From: Bugula neritina | Lineage: Eukaryota; Bryozoa; Gymnolaemata; Cheilostomatida; Bugulidae | Reading direction: 5' to 3' | DNA length: 60,000 nucleotides | NCBI GenBank assembly: GCA_964035545.1 | Contig: OZ037766.1 | Span: 11,791,722 to 11,851,721 of the forward strand | Shown: in pieces, positions 25,895-38,250 of the stretch | Layout of the letters: each line of letters opens with the position of its first letter | Numbering within the stretch: position 1 is the first letter of the stretch | Notes under the pieces: generated by a model | The model's input: only the letters and a program-made list of their open reading frames with translations | Told to the model about the DNA's origin: nothing | Databases searched by the model: none | Position numbers and translations under genes: made by a program

Positions 25895-27925
25895 CTGGGT
25901 GAGCACATATGAAACAATATAACAGTAATAGGTGTTACTGACCATAATCCATACAACAGAAACAGCAATCCGGTATTCATCGCAAGAGAAAAAAATTCAT
26001 AATTCCTTCTTCACACTTGGTTTTTATTTGTTTGGTTGTCGGTTTTTGAACTGAAACTGTTTGGTATTAAATTATTTTTGTAGAATTTAATGCAAATAAA
26101 AGAGAAAGTAAAAATTAGCATTAAATTTACCAAATGATTTCAAACAGTAAAGGCAAAGTAAAATATCTTATAAATTATCAGCGCGTCAGATTAGAATAGC
26201 TACAGTTGATGTCAATTTGAGTAGTTCATCAATAACTAGAATAAGAAAAACTGAAATTAAATAGCATTAATCAAATTATTTTATAAATCTATATAATAAA
26301 TTTACATACTTGAAATTGTCATATAAATATAATGCAACTATTTATTTGTAGCAACATTTCAATATAAAGTTCATCAATACTAATGAATAATTATCATTAA
26401 ATGAAAATTAAATGACCACACCATAATCAAATAAATATTAAATTAATTTTATTGACGTTTATGTAAAATTGAAGTAAAATAGCTACAGTGGTAGAATCTT
26501 TTCCCATATAAGCCAAAAGGAGGCTTTTGAAGGTCTTATGCCTCCTCCAGGCACTTTTTATATTATTAAAAAGCTTAAGATATGCTGAATACTCTCTATA
26601 TAAAGATGGGCAGCCAGAAAAATAACTTCCAAATTAAAAGCTGCCATTTAAAACATTACACAAGGTTGAATGTTATTGAAGTAGCACAACCTATTTACAA
26701 AATAGTTGAACTTTCTTGTTGACACACTATTGCAAAAGACGTTTTTGTTGATAGTTGCAGAAGAATGGGTGATGATAGATCAACTGATGCACACAGAAGT
26801 AGTATTACTGAATGATAACAAACAGATTGTCAATATATTATGAAGGTCAGGATATGATATTAACATGACCTTTTACTAGCCTGACTTCTACGTTTGAGTA
26901 AGTGTACCTAAAGGTTCACTGCAGACTTCAGAAATGCCTTTTATATCTTTAAAATACAGAAAATTTGCCTTACTTCACAGTTTTCCATTAAGTGATTAAT
27001 GGTTTAGATTCAACTGCATTTTCCAGTATTGTAAGGCACTTTTAGCAACAGCTTTTATTTCAAGTTATTTTCCTTATCGAAGAAAACTGTGCCTGGCCTA
27101 TTCCATGAGGTGCTTGTGATGACCACTAAATGAGTATTTGCTTTGTGTAAGAACTGTATTACACAGTGAGTTGCATTTCAGTAAATTTAAAGCTTTATTA
27201 TATTGTACAATGAGTTTGTCAGCACTGCTGTGAGTTATCATTATACAACTTATTGTTGAATGTTTACTTAAATGAAAGACAAACAGTGCTACAAAGAAGT
27301 ACCAATACTCCTTCTTGGTAGTATAGGGCACCTATAGTTTGTATTTAGTGAACATTCAATCCAGCTTACAAATCCACAATTGAAGCTTGTTCTGTTGAAA
27401 GCAACCAATTATTTGCTAAAATTCCAACAAATTGAGAAATTATTTTATAGTATTTTGTTTACATACTACTAAGCCTAAAGGCCTACCATTACAATTAATA
27501 TAAAGAATTTTTAAAGTAGCACAAGAGTGCCAAGTAGCTATATGAGCTAGTTGAAAATATGGTGTCAATAATATATAGAAATGACAACTAGTAAGAACAA
27601 ACCTTATTCAGTAAGCACTGCATAACAAATTAATAGCCAACCTAAGAATGTGGTAATTCCTCTACTTGAAAAATACAAATACGTTTATTAAATGAATAAA
27701 TTTCCAGTTAGGAGTGAAATCTTGAAATTAGCTAGACTGATTTCCATGATTTCTTAATATTAGCAAGTTTTTAACTTCAACATTATAATACTGAAGACTT
27801 ATATAACAGGTTTTTCAAGTCTAATAACTATTTGACCTGACATTTGTTATTAGAATTACAAAAGCAGAAAAAGGTGCACAATTAAAATTTTCACTCACAA
27901 AGCTAAAGTTTTAGTGCACACTCAC

Positions 27926-27991
27926 GTTGATATAGTCGAAGTCAGTTGTCTGCATGAAATAAACCAAAACTAGAACTGCATGCTTGCATCT
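27926..27991 (-). CDS. Weak candidate exon, unknown gene
   Basis: On the minus strand a 66-nt block is bounded by TTTTATTTGCAG|AGATGC and ATATCAAC|GTGAGT. One frame is open throughout: RCKHAVLVLVYFMQTTDFDY then IN. It ends in phase 0, while the candidate at 25822-25894 needs phase 1, so the two do not join directly. Confidence 0.27.
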
Positions 27992-28559
27992 CTGCAAATA
28001 AAATTTAAAAAAACAGAATGCTAGTGTTTGCCTAGTTGCCAATTAATCATTGTTACAGGAGCTTTTTGTTATATCTTTAGGCAAAATATTGTTTGATAAA
28101 AGCTTTTTGTGAAAGCTTTTGCAATAGCTTTTTACTGGTAGCTTTTGTTTGATGAGTCAGTACAGCTCAAGAACTGAAAGGGGACAGTTTGCTTTTGTTA
28201 AAGTGCAGGCAACTTAGACTGTATTGCCCAAATAATTGTTAAAGTTTTGTGACAAATATAAACTATTGGCATTAGGCAAAAGGTTGAGTTGTGTCCTGAA
28301 TCTGTGCAACCAGCATTCAGCATCCATGCTGACACAATCATTAACACATTTGTTGATTGATGAATCTTGGAAACCGCTAACAAGGTAATTGGTTACTTAA
28401 GAATTATAAATCATAATATACATTGCTCAAATATCAGCAAACGTATATTTCATTCTAAATTATTTATGAGTAAATTACAAAACATAACAATACAAATCAA
28501 ACTGTATAATCACTATAAGTATAAAAGATTTATATTCAATAACAATTAATACAGTCAGA

Positions 28560-30300
28560 CTCAGTGTATAGCCATTATCATTTATGTCGAGGCTAATACT
28601 AATACTAATAGTAATAGTAATGTAGTAGTAATGACTAATTAGTAATTATCATCATCATTATGTATTACTCTATTACACTTACAATATTATTACTATTACT
28701 ATTAGTATTAGTATTACTACTAGTATTGGTATATTAAATTTAATATATTTTGATCCATAATAATAATTGTAACACTAGGACTAGCAGTAACACTAACAGT
28801 AAAATTAAGACTTAGAGTTAGAGTATTAGTAAAATACAGTGAAAGTAGTTACAACTACTAGGTCTAGTTAGTAATTGACAAATCATATCGGTAACCGCAT
28901 CACTCATCATCTTAACGATAATCTTACCACTTAGACTTGGAGTTACACTTAGACTTACACTTAGTCTTACAGTTACAGTTACTGTTTGAGTGTTACTGCT
29001 AGTCTTGAGGTTAATGATTACTAGTAGTAGTACTTCTATAACTATGTCTTATCAGCATAATTATAACAATAATATGTAATCATAATGATAATGACTATTG
29101 CTACTAGTAATAGAGTATTAGTAACTTATTTAGTATAGATCAGTATATAAATTAGAATAAATATAAATTCAGTGTAAATCAGATTTCACATAAACATAGA
29201 TTTCGAAAATCGCTTCAACTAGCACCGAGTTAGTGGTCACAGAGTGCATCGATTCGGGGTCTCAAGTTATTTCTATTTTATTGGTTTGGAGTTTAAACAT
29301 AGTGTACTCAGTTACCCCAAAATTGGTGCTGCTTCTGGCGAAATTCTTGAATTCCAATACATTGTTAGCAGCTAAACTTAAGCTATATTAACACGTGCGT
29401 TTGTGTTACCACCCGTCATAAAACGAAAACCTGGGCGTTTCCTTTTCTGCTGACGTTTCAAGTAGTTTTATTTCTCTTATTTTACTTTAAGTTGACACAT
29501 TTGATTAAAATTTAGACCACCAGACTAAGACTTTATTAGATTTGGTGGCTTGAAGTTGATCTGCTGTAAGTGTAAAGCTAAAAATTCAATCCAGCTTTAA
29601 TGAAATTAGTATTAATAATTAAGTTTAGCGTGGCTATTTCAATATCAATATGTCATAAGTTAGTAAGTGTAACTGTAAGCTGTGAGACTCAGACTGAGTG
29701 TCAGTGTAACTAATGATAATACTTAATACTTAATAGTAATACTAATAGTAATACTAATAGTAATAGTATTACTATTAGACATTAGTAATACTAATAGTAA
29801 TAGTTAAAATAAATTAAAATACAAATAACTTTGTCATATTTGCCTTTATCATGGGTGATACTTATACTGATATCCATACTCATACTCACAGTGACTCATC
29901 TCTATTATGATTATCATTATGGTTATCTAATAATAGGTAAAAGTAAATACTCATCACTCATCACTGTAAGTGTAATTGACAATTCGTCAGATTATATGAA
30001 TGATGATCATGTTTACTATCGAGATTGGGAGTCTTCGATTTCCATTTACTTTTAGGAGCAGTAGGCTAGTGGAAAAATTGAGCTTGCCTTAGTTTTTTAA
30101 TTTTATTATTAAAGAACTTAATCTCAATTTTTCCATTACTGCTATGTATGGTGTATAACTAATTATACTTATGTTATCATTAGTTAAAATATATTTGAAT
30201 GGATGGTCATAATCAGGATAATAGTCACAGATACAGTTATATTTATAATTATAATGATGTTGATAAATGAGTATGAATATGATATAAATACAAATAGTTG
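28560..30300. repeat. Degenerate 3-bp/6-bp repeat tract
   Basis: Long runs built from TAATAC, TAATAG, AGTAAT and, around 28920-28985, a hexamer series of the type CTTAGA-CTTACA-GTTACA. The middle section (about 29150-29640) is ordinary sequence. Triplet and hexamer runs return at 29690-29815 and as TATTACTCATCACT-type runs to 30000. Several palindromes lie inside. Confidence 0.75.
28594..28716. repeat. 28-bp perfect inverted repeat
   Basis: Arm 28594-28621 (TAATACTAATACTAATAGTA...) is the exact reverse complement of 28689-28716, with a 67-bp spacer. A second exact 25-bp palindrome of the same motif (CTAATAGTAATA-G-...) lies near 29755-29780. Confidence 0.88.
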
Positions 30301-30752
30301 TAGATTAGCTCTAGCTTTGTTTCATGAGCCTGGTTTTTGCTATAGAAAATGAATTTTCAGAAACATACAATAGCTGAATGAGTATGCTAACAGTTATCGT
30401 AATCACAACATTTTTACTACTATATGTGGCAGTCATTAATATTTGTATTCAATCTCATTGGCAACTCATAAGCTCCAGGATAATATACAAAACTAACTGT
30501 TAAATTTTTGCTATCTAAATGATGAAAAATCTTTGAATAAGCCTAGTCAAATCATGTGCTCAAAAAAAGTTTTTTTTAGTCAGTGGTCAATGATGCATTA
30601 GGGTTATTCAATTGTAATTATGCAATTTTATAGTTTAGGACGGTTAATTATGAAAAAGACGCACACACTTGGTTATATATGATATATGCAATTATGGGGT
30701 AAATTATTTTGTTTTAGAGTTATGAAATGCAAAAAGCAATAATAAATATAAA

Positions 30753-30806
30753 ATGACTGCTGGTGAAAATGCTTCGAAATCTTTTGACTTCTCCAAGTTT
30801 TACTAA
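30753..30806 (+). CDS. uORF overlapping the PDE12 start
   Basis: ATG at 30753 with A at -3 opens a 17-codon frame (MTAGENASKSFDFSKFY) ending at 30806. It overlaps the PDE12 start codon at 30769 in another frame. If the transcript starts upstream of it, it would reduce PDE12 initiation. Confidence 0.4.
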   Translation: MTAGENASKSFDFSKFY

Positions 30807-33800
30807 AGCAGGACAAAGCTTTAAAAGTACTCTCTTCACCAGTATTAATAATTTAGGCAGGCGTACTATGGCTACACTACATGATATGAGTGGTAAACAA
30901 ACTGTATGGATACGTCATGCTGAGGATGATATTAGGCTGCAGGCTACGTTTACTTATTGGAAGTATTTAAATCCTGATGAAAAAACTACAATATCTAAAC
31001 AACGATTATTCACTTTAAATAGGCTGGTTGATGAGCCTGTGGGTGAAACTTTTAAACGTCTAAAAGTGAATGTTGCAAAACATTTTTATTGTCAAACTAA
31101 AGGTGGCCCTCGATCTAGAAAAACTGTTGAAGAGATCAACACTGATGCAGCCAACTATGTTACAGTTCGTTTATTTGATAACACGGGTTCAGAGGTAAAT
31201 TCTTCAATCCCTAATAGTAATGCATGGGTTCAAGGAGGAAAACTGGAAATCAATGAGCATTATTATTATATCGAAATTAATCCTCCGGCTGTTAAAGAAT
31301 TGGAAATGCCGGTTAATATGCTGTCTGGTTATCTTCTACGTCCAAAGTTATCTCTGGAATTCGCTGATTTGAATGACTGCGTGTTTTCGTGGTACAGAAT
31401 CAATGGATCTTCAAACGAAGGTATTCTAGTTGGAGAAGAAGAGGTTTATACGCCTACAATATCTGACATCGGATGTCAATTGAAATTAGTTGTTCTTCCT
31501 AAACTCAAGCATAGGTGTGGACAGTCAGTTGAGGCTGTGTCTAAAGCCTATGTGACTGAAGGGCCAAAACGAGACTATCTTTTAGAAAGAAAACAACACA
31601 TTTGTGGGTGGACTTCCAGTCAAGGGTTTGTAAAAATTAACTATTGGCAGAATTTGTTGCAATCTGCTACTTGCCTTTTGTTGAATAGGGTAACAGGTGT
31701 TAGAACAACAATGTGTTGACAATTAGTTGCTGTAGCTTTTTCGAATTTAGAGGTTTGGAATTTAAGTAAGTTTCTATACATGTTATAAATCATTTTCTAA
31801 AAAGTTACTGTAACATCAATTTTTTGTTTTGTTAGAATATTTATTTTTGAAGATATTTTATGACCATTTCCTTGTTTAGTTTTAGAGTAGTCACTTACAA
31901 TGTTTTGGCTGATGTTTACACAGAATCCGAAGTATCTCGAACTAAGCTCTTTTCACACTGCCCCGCCCCATTTATTGACTATGGCTACAGGAAGCTGTTG
32001 ATAGCTCAAGAACTGCTCGGTATAATCATCTTCCGCACACTAAATGTTTTAAAAAATTTATTCGTTTAAATTATAAGTTCTGGTAATTTATCTTTTGCGG
32101 TCAATTAAATGCTAGTCACAAGGATAGAAGTGTAAAATGTTAGATAATATAAATGACTTGAGCAATGCATCAATACAAACACAGTATTCAAAGTCAACAT
32201 TTTACTCTTATTTCAAGTTATTCTGTTTAATTTTGATTTTCAAATATCTTTTAACTTTTTTATAGCATACTGTGCTGTTAGTTTGTTGCTTATAATTCCA
32301 ATAGTTTTATGAGATCAACGTAGAGTCAGACAATTTTATATTCAGCTATTGCAAGGATGTAAAATCTCATTTAGCGTCAGTAGAATCCAATTAGTTTTGA
32401 TGATAAATCATTGATTGAGATTCACTCTAAGCTTACTATTCTTTTTTATGTCTGTTTGGTGAGTTCGTCTAATCATATGCATTGTATTATTTTCACAGAA
32501 TATAAAGCAGACATTATATGCCTTCAGGAGTTAGACAAGAAACATTATGATAACTACTACCAGCCAGTTTTATCTCGCTATGGCTATGAATCCTCCATTT
32601 TGTTGAAAAAACATCAAAAAATCCCACCAAATGTAGTTGCAGAAGATCAGGAGTCAGGTAGAGTGCCTGTTGTGTATTCTTTATTGTCACTTTTGCATGT
32701 TGGAATTTTACACCTGAGACAACAAGAAGTGTATAATCTTGCCCAAGTGTTATAAAGTCACTATATTGTTATATTAGAACAGGACTAAATAGAAATATTT
32801 CAACATTAATATTACAACATATTTTATTTTTATTTTTGATTTCTCTGGTTGTGAAATATCCCTGTAATTTTTAAACCCATCTTTTACTTTAATAGATATA
32901 AAGCCTGAGTATGGGGTTTAAATTCAAGGCTTAGGGTATATATGTTTTGCTAACTAGATTCAACGAGTCTTGAACTTGGCTGATGCAATCATGCGCTACT
33001 TCTGCTAACACTTTTACTCTACTGTATCATGCAGATTGTGCAGAGAACAAAGGTGCAGAGTCTGCAAATTCTGATGAGCAGTTTGTCACTGTTAAGGAAG
33101 GCTCAGCTATTTTCTTCAACAAAACAAAGTTCAGGTGTGTTTTTATTTCTGTCAAATAAAGTGCAATTATCTTGAAGAATAAGTTTCATACTTTCAATAT
33201 GTACTGAAACAAATAATAATTGTTTTACTGGAGACCTCTCTGTACACATCACAAACTTGTGTGAGTTTTCTGTAGGGAGATTGGAAGACACGACCTCTCC
33301 ATAGCTGAGAGTATAGACAGTGATGTACTATTTGCAGACATCATGAAGCAAGCTAGAACATCCAATAGCATTACTGAGAAATTACTTTATCATTCGGGCT
33401 CATCTCTTCAGGTATGTGTGTTTTAAATGTTGAAATAAATCCTAATTTTGATGCGTTATGATATGAAAAACCTCGACATGCAGGCATAGTTGTACTGCAA
33501 GTCCGTACATATGTTTTCTGGTTTTAGGTGACAGTCTTAGAGTCAGTAGATAACCCAGCCCACCGCTTTTGTCTGTGTACTATTCATTTGTACTTTCATC
33601 CAATGGCAGAGGCTGTTAGATTGATTCAAACCGCAGTGTCTCTGCGCCACATTCAGCGTATCAAAGGCTTGTACGAGTCTCAGGTATGTATGCAACAGTT
33701 TAGCATTGATTACATAGGCACTAAATGCTCACACGTGTTATAAACACTTTCAACAGCAACATTTTAGCCTGCTGCGTCATGAATTTTCCTGTTGGTTTCA

Positions 33801-34690
33801 GGATCACAAGGTGTCCACGGTGTTTTGTGGTGACTTTAATTCTTCACCTGATAGGCAAACCGTGCAGCTTATTCTTAATAGATTTATTGACCAGTCTGAC
33901 AAAGTCTTTTCACAGGGTTCGTATTACTATATTACTACGAGTACATAAGTATTACTGTATTACTGCTCAACTATTACTATATTACTGCACAAGTATTACT
34001 ATATTAATATATAAGTATTACTATAATATTACTATATAAGTATTACTATATTATTCTATAAATATTACTAGGTAACAAGTATTACTATTTTTTTTCAATA
34101 TTATTCACATTTGAGTTAACTGTGACATGCTCCAGATATTTGGTAACAAATAAACATGGACCTTCTCAAACTGCAAAATGTAGTATTTCTTTTAAAATTA
34201 TTAGATATGGAGTTGTCTACACAGTAATAAAGTTGTAAAATTGTTCATTGCGGCTTCATGTCATACTGCATTACAGTCATATCATATGATATGTAGTTTG
34301 ATATGCTACAGTTGTAATATACTAACATTGATGCATAAACATGTGTGAACTGCAGTTAGGCCACACATTTTGATGTCACTCAATGTGCATAAACTTTGTA
34401 ATGTGCTGCAAGTTTTATCTACTGTATTTTTTTCAGACGATGTGTACAGAATGTCTGGTTTGGAGTTGCGACACACTTTGCAGTTCTCATCAGCCAGTGG
34501 TTTCCCTCAGTTTACAAATTATGTGCCAGCATTTAAAGAATGTATAGACTACATATTCTACGAGACAGAGCATATCTGTGTAGAGTTCGTTGTACCTATG
34601 CCGTCTGAAGATCAATTAGGTGGAGGCCTTCCTAATGAAAACTTTCCTTCTGATCATATTCCCCTCATCTGTGACTTTTCTTGGAAATAG
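30769..34690 (+). CDS. Pde12: PDE12-type 2',5'-phosphodiesterase (EEP family), mitochondrial
   Basis: Eight exons join in frame: 30769-31625, 31880-32019, 32499-32657, 33035-33134, 33276-33411, 33528-33683, 33802-33916, 34437-34690, giving 638 residues (human PDE12 is about 609). The N-terminus, MLRNLLTSPSFTKAGQSFKS, has basic and hydroxylated residues and no acids for over 30 residues, as in mitochondrial presequences. The EEP nuclease domain starts near residue 287 (FRVVTYNVLADVY) and has ICLQELD (metal-binding Glu near 343), CGDFNSSP (Asp and Asn near 527 and 529) and SDHIPL (catalytic His near 628). Family role: exonuclease cleaving 2',5'-oligoadenylates and mitochondrial poly(A). The ATG at 30769 was chosen because the frame opens upstream only with a GTG codon. 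Donors of exons 1 (AAGG|GTTTGT) and 7 (CAGG|GTTCGT) are weak. The exon 1-2 junction was placed by frame and by alignment from memory to insect homologues. Confidence 0.93.
33918..34075. repeat. TATTACTATA-type repeat in PDE12 intron 7
   Basis: About 15 loose copies of TATTACTATATAAG follow the exon 7 donor closely. Remnants recur at the matching place in units B-E and mark the left edge of unit C. Confidence 0.8.
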
Positions 34691-34786
34691 TTATGTTTAC
34701 AAATCTCTATGTTTATGTAACTTTGAGTATAACTCAAAATAGAACAGCTAATCTCTCGTATGTCAAAATACAATTCCATTTTATAT

Positions 34787-34792
34787 AATAAA
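34787..34792 (+). terminator. Poly(A) signal of PDE12
   Basis: AATAAA about 100 nt after the stop codon, in the region shared by the A/D-type 3' UTRs of the tandem units. Confidence 0.5.
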
Positions 34793-35500
34793 TATGAGGT
34801 TGTGTTTTTGTAAGTGTTCCTTGCCATGCTGTTGTGTTTTAAATGAGCATTAGCGGAATTAGTTGTATACATTAGGAAGTTATTTAAACATGAGGTTAGA
34901 TTTACCATTTTTAATACAATAAGCTTAGGCAATACCAAGTTAAACTATAAATTTATTCATATTTTTTTGGTGCTTTTTTAAGCCAGAGTTGTTCAGAGTT
35001 GCAGGCTCCTTTAGCTGACTAAGAGAAGCAATTACAAACTTTTTACATTATTGAAGTTTTGCAACAGTTTGTCATGTAATGATTTATCTCAACAGTCAAG
35101 TTGCTTTTTCATGATGGACAGAAGTGTTTTTCAATATGTTCTTGCTGTTATATGAATTTTTACTTCAATTTTTCTTGATTTCTTTTTGAATTAGGCATTA
35201 TTTTTATAAAAACACAAAGATCGAATTGAATATAAATTAATTTTTTCTTCTAGATAAAAATTTGAATACTTCAATTCACGGGCTGATAAAAATGTTTGAA
35301 AAATTTTACAATTATGTTGAGTGAGTAATGGAGTGGGTAGGGAAAATATGTAATCAGGTTGGTTGGTTATAGAATAGTTCATTTTTTATTGGAGTTTAAA
35401 AATAATGGGACCCACCACTTGCAGGCAGTTTTCAATGTAATATTAATAATTATTGACAATGATAAAATAATAATTGATTTATAATTCTATTATATTTTAG

Positions 35501-35586
35501 TGTTCTTTATGTTCTGTTGGGAACATAGAAAGCCTCTATGCTGGTTTGATGATTTTCCCCTCCTTGCTGCTTTTAACCCTTAAAAG
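35501..35586 (+). other. Exon-like 86-nt block repeated in four units
   Basis: TATTTTAG|TGTTCTTT... ends ...TTAAAAG|GTAAAAG, with one frame open throughout. It recurs at 46241-46325, 52524-52612 and about 59690-59774, with splice-like edges kept but small indels inside. It could be a downstream UTR exon or only duplicated neutral DNA. Confidence 0.35.
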
Positions 35587-36539
35587 GTAAAAGTTAGCAT
35601 CGTAATCACAGTCAACCAACAAAAGAAACAATTGTTGATTAAATTACCTGGTAAATTAAACATAATAAAATTAAGCTAAAATGTCAATAATCTTATAACA
35701 AAAACAGACCCTATTATTCTAATTTAAAATTTATCTAATGCAAATATATCATATCACTTTATTGATACTGTTGAAGTAATTTAAAAATTGTTCAACCATT
35801 TTTGGGGATTGTATACTACAGTAGCAACTCTTGTAGAACTACATGTATAGATGACTATATTATTATTGTGTAAATAATTTTTGGTAGTATTAAATGTGCA
35901 ACGATTTTTCACCAAATAAATAGGTCAACTATAAGTACAAAAGAAACACATGTAATACTTTATCAGTTGTCTTCAAATAATGTTTGTGAATGGCTGTAAC
36001 TGTTTTCTTTTATCAACAAATAGTATTTTAGCTTAACTGTAACTTAAATGTATACCTCAAAATTACAATTAGACATGTTGCTTTGGCGAATTATATGTAG
36101 CCTGTGAAAATAATGTCAAACTAATACTTGAGTTTTAATCTATAATGCAATTTGCAGAAGCTAGAAATTTCAACGGCAGATTTCTGTAAGTTTTGCAACC
36201 ATTTTATATTTGTATTCATAAATGTTGATTTCCATTGTATGCTTCAGAAAGTGACACAACCTCTTGAATATATATAACTGGTATAAGCTTATTAAAAATG
36301 TATAGTTTTAAAAATAACAATACTTTGTATAGTACAATATACTGTTAAAAAGTCTGTAGCATATTTATTTCTTGTGTAATATAATTGCTTTGTTGGTTTT
36401 TGGCTGGCTAAAATACTATTAAATCAATTTTGAATGAACAAAATATATTGCATTATAGTGGGTAATAATTGTCTAAATTCTTAAAGAAAATGACATCAAA
36501 ATTTAGGAGAAAAATAGGATCTGGTTTGTCAACATCCAC

Positions 36540-36586
36540 CTTTCATAGCAACTGTCACAATCCACTTCCAAATCTTCGTCGCATGT
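36540..36586 (-). CDS. Antisense exon-like block h2, unit A
   Basis: 47 nt on the minus strand between TTTTTTGTAG and GTGGAT. It reads TCDEDLEVDCDSCYE, phase 0 at entry. Nearly identical blocks lie at 41659-41705 (B) and 54376-54422 (D). In C the acceptor is deleted. It would follow block h1 in phase. Product unknown. Confidence 0.4.
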
Positions 36587-36955
36587 CTACAAAAAATTAA
36601 AACATGTTTTGACTGCGAATAATATCAATGAGAGAATTAATAAAGTAAATACTGTACTTTTATATCTGGCATCAATTTATTTTCTGAGCTAAGATTTTAA
36701 ACACTTATAGCACTTTTTAACCCAGTAAAGTAATATTGTAAGCTAATTTTTTTTCATCTCTTGTACGTTTTCAATTTCAAAAAAGCAAAGCCAATTATTA
36801 ATTATTAGCTTAAAAATCTAATTTATTGCTCTTTGCTATGAACTTGTAGTTTAGTAGAATGTCCATTTAATTTTTCATCACTTTCAACCTTTTTTTTCAA
36901 TTCTATATAATTGATAAAATATGTTTAAATCTGTTATAGTATTGCAAAAACCTAC

Positions 36956-37225
36956 CAAGCCGTAAAAATGTTCATTTAAACTATTCAAAAGTATTCTTTG
37001 GTGTTTAGCTTTGGTTGTCTGGTGAAGACATGACTCAGAGTTACAGCACAAAACATTCTCTTCCCCTTCAAAACATTCTTCATAGTGTCGGTCTGGCAAA
37101 AGCTTGCCCATCTTGATATCGAGATAATGTATTTGTTGACAGTATTAAAACAACTTGTGTATCTGACGGAATGCAATGAGTTTGTGATTCTCCTGCTGTA
37201 CTTCTGGCTTTATATATAGCAAATC
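36956..37225 (-). pseudogene. Antisense exon-like block h1, unit A, broken
   Basis: Carries the Cys-rich stretch MGKLLPDRHYEECFEGEENV-LCCNSESCLHQ ending at donor CTTG|GTAGGT. Its upstream part has an in-frame TAA where the other copies read Phe-Lys-Tyr, and a 2-bp TA insertion, so the unit A copy is broken. Confidence 0.4.
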
Positions 37226-38160
37226 TGGGCCAACCCTAGCAGTAATTAAATATGGAACTTATTCAACAACCTGTCAATCAAGTACTCTCCCTTGACTGTC
37301 CACGCACTGCTCTGATGAACATACAGTTAGGTGGGCAGGTCTACGGATATGGTAATTTGCTGTCATTCTATTTAAAATAATCTAAAATAAACATCCAATA
37401 GTGGTGTCAGAAGAGCGGAAAACAACAATTTGAAGCATGTGATGTGAAGCTTCATTGCACTTTGGCAATACAAATACACTGGTTTTTGTATTGCACAATT
37501 AAGCTCAAACTGCTTGGTGCAAAAATTAGTTCAGATTTCCCAACAAGTTTATGTAATGTGAAATTGTTCAACATGATTATAGAGCAAACAATTGTGATGA
37601 CTTCTTTATCAAAGCAACAGCAACACAATAGTAGCAGTATGATTATGCAAAATAATGATCAGTCATTCTGTTAATTGTCTTCCACTTTGACAGAAAAATA
37701 AATTAGTCAAGCTCTAGCTCCGACATACGTATATATATATATATTTTGTTTACACAAGTGGGTTAAAAAGCCCCCCACAAAATAAACTGTCAGGTTACCA
37801 TTTTATATTAACTGGCTAATATTGGATGTTTTATAGCTTTGGAATATTTTAAGGTTTAAGTTGAAATTGAAATCATTTGCTTAGTAGGATATAGCTATTA
37901 TAGATTTGAAAACATCACAATTAATAAGTTTTCTAATTGTTAAGTACTCATCATTTGTTTATGAATTGCTAAAACCAACATCGTTCTTTTTTGTCCAGTT
38001 TGACGCTATGTTTTATTAATGTTTTTTAAAAAAAGTAAATGAAGTATAGGCAATAATTATTCACGTAAGCGCAACCCATGTGACAACTAACAAGAGGTAC
38101 ATGATAATTGGACCATGTGTGCAAAAGCATGACGATTAGAACACTATCTGTGTAAAAGCT

Positions 38161-38250
38161 CTGAGTCTGTAGTGGTAAAACATCACGTGGCTGTTAGTTT
38201 AGACGCTGCACGTGTCAGTTGCTACTCTTGCATAACAAATGAGGTGTCAG
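38161..38250. promoter_or_regulatory. Conserved paired CACGTG block, unit A
   Basis: Two CACGTG E-boxes (38184-38189, 38209-38214) lie 25 bp apart. The same block occurs at about 43268-43357 (B) and 55993-56083 (D), identical over about 85 bp apart from one or two bases, although the flanks of D have diverged. It sits about 1 kb upstream (minus sense) of block h1, so it could be a promoter for an antisense transcript. Confidence 0.4.

Larger units (their letters stand above)
24333..30752. other. Intergenic region, mostly featureless
   Basis: No domain-bearing ORF on either strand. It contains two weak minus-strand exon candidates (25822-25894, 27926-27991), a long tract of degenerate short repeats (about 28560-30300) and the upstream region of the PDE12 gene. 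No TATA box or CpG patch marks the PDE12 promoter. Confidence 0.6.

Noticed and set aside
30763-30768. PDE12 start at 30763
   Set aside because: The codon there is GTG; the first ATG in frame is at 30769.
31626-31719. PDE12 exon 1 extending to the stop codon at 31719
   Set aside because: The frame there ends before the nuclease domain. A donor at 31625/31626 joins in phase to FRVVTYNV and gives the expected family spacing.
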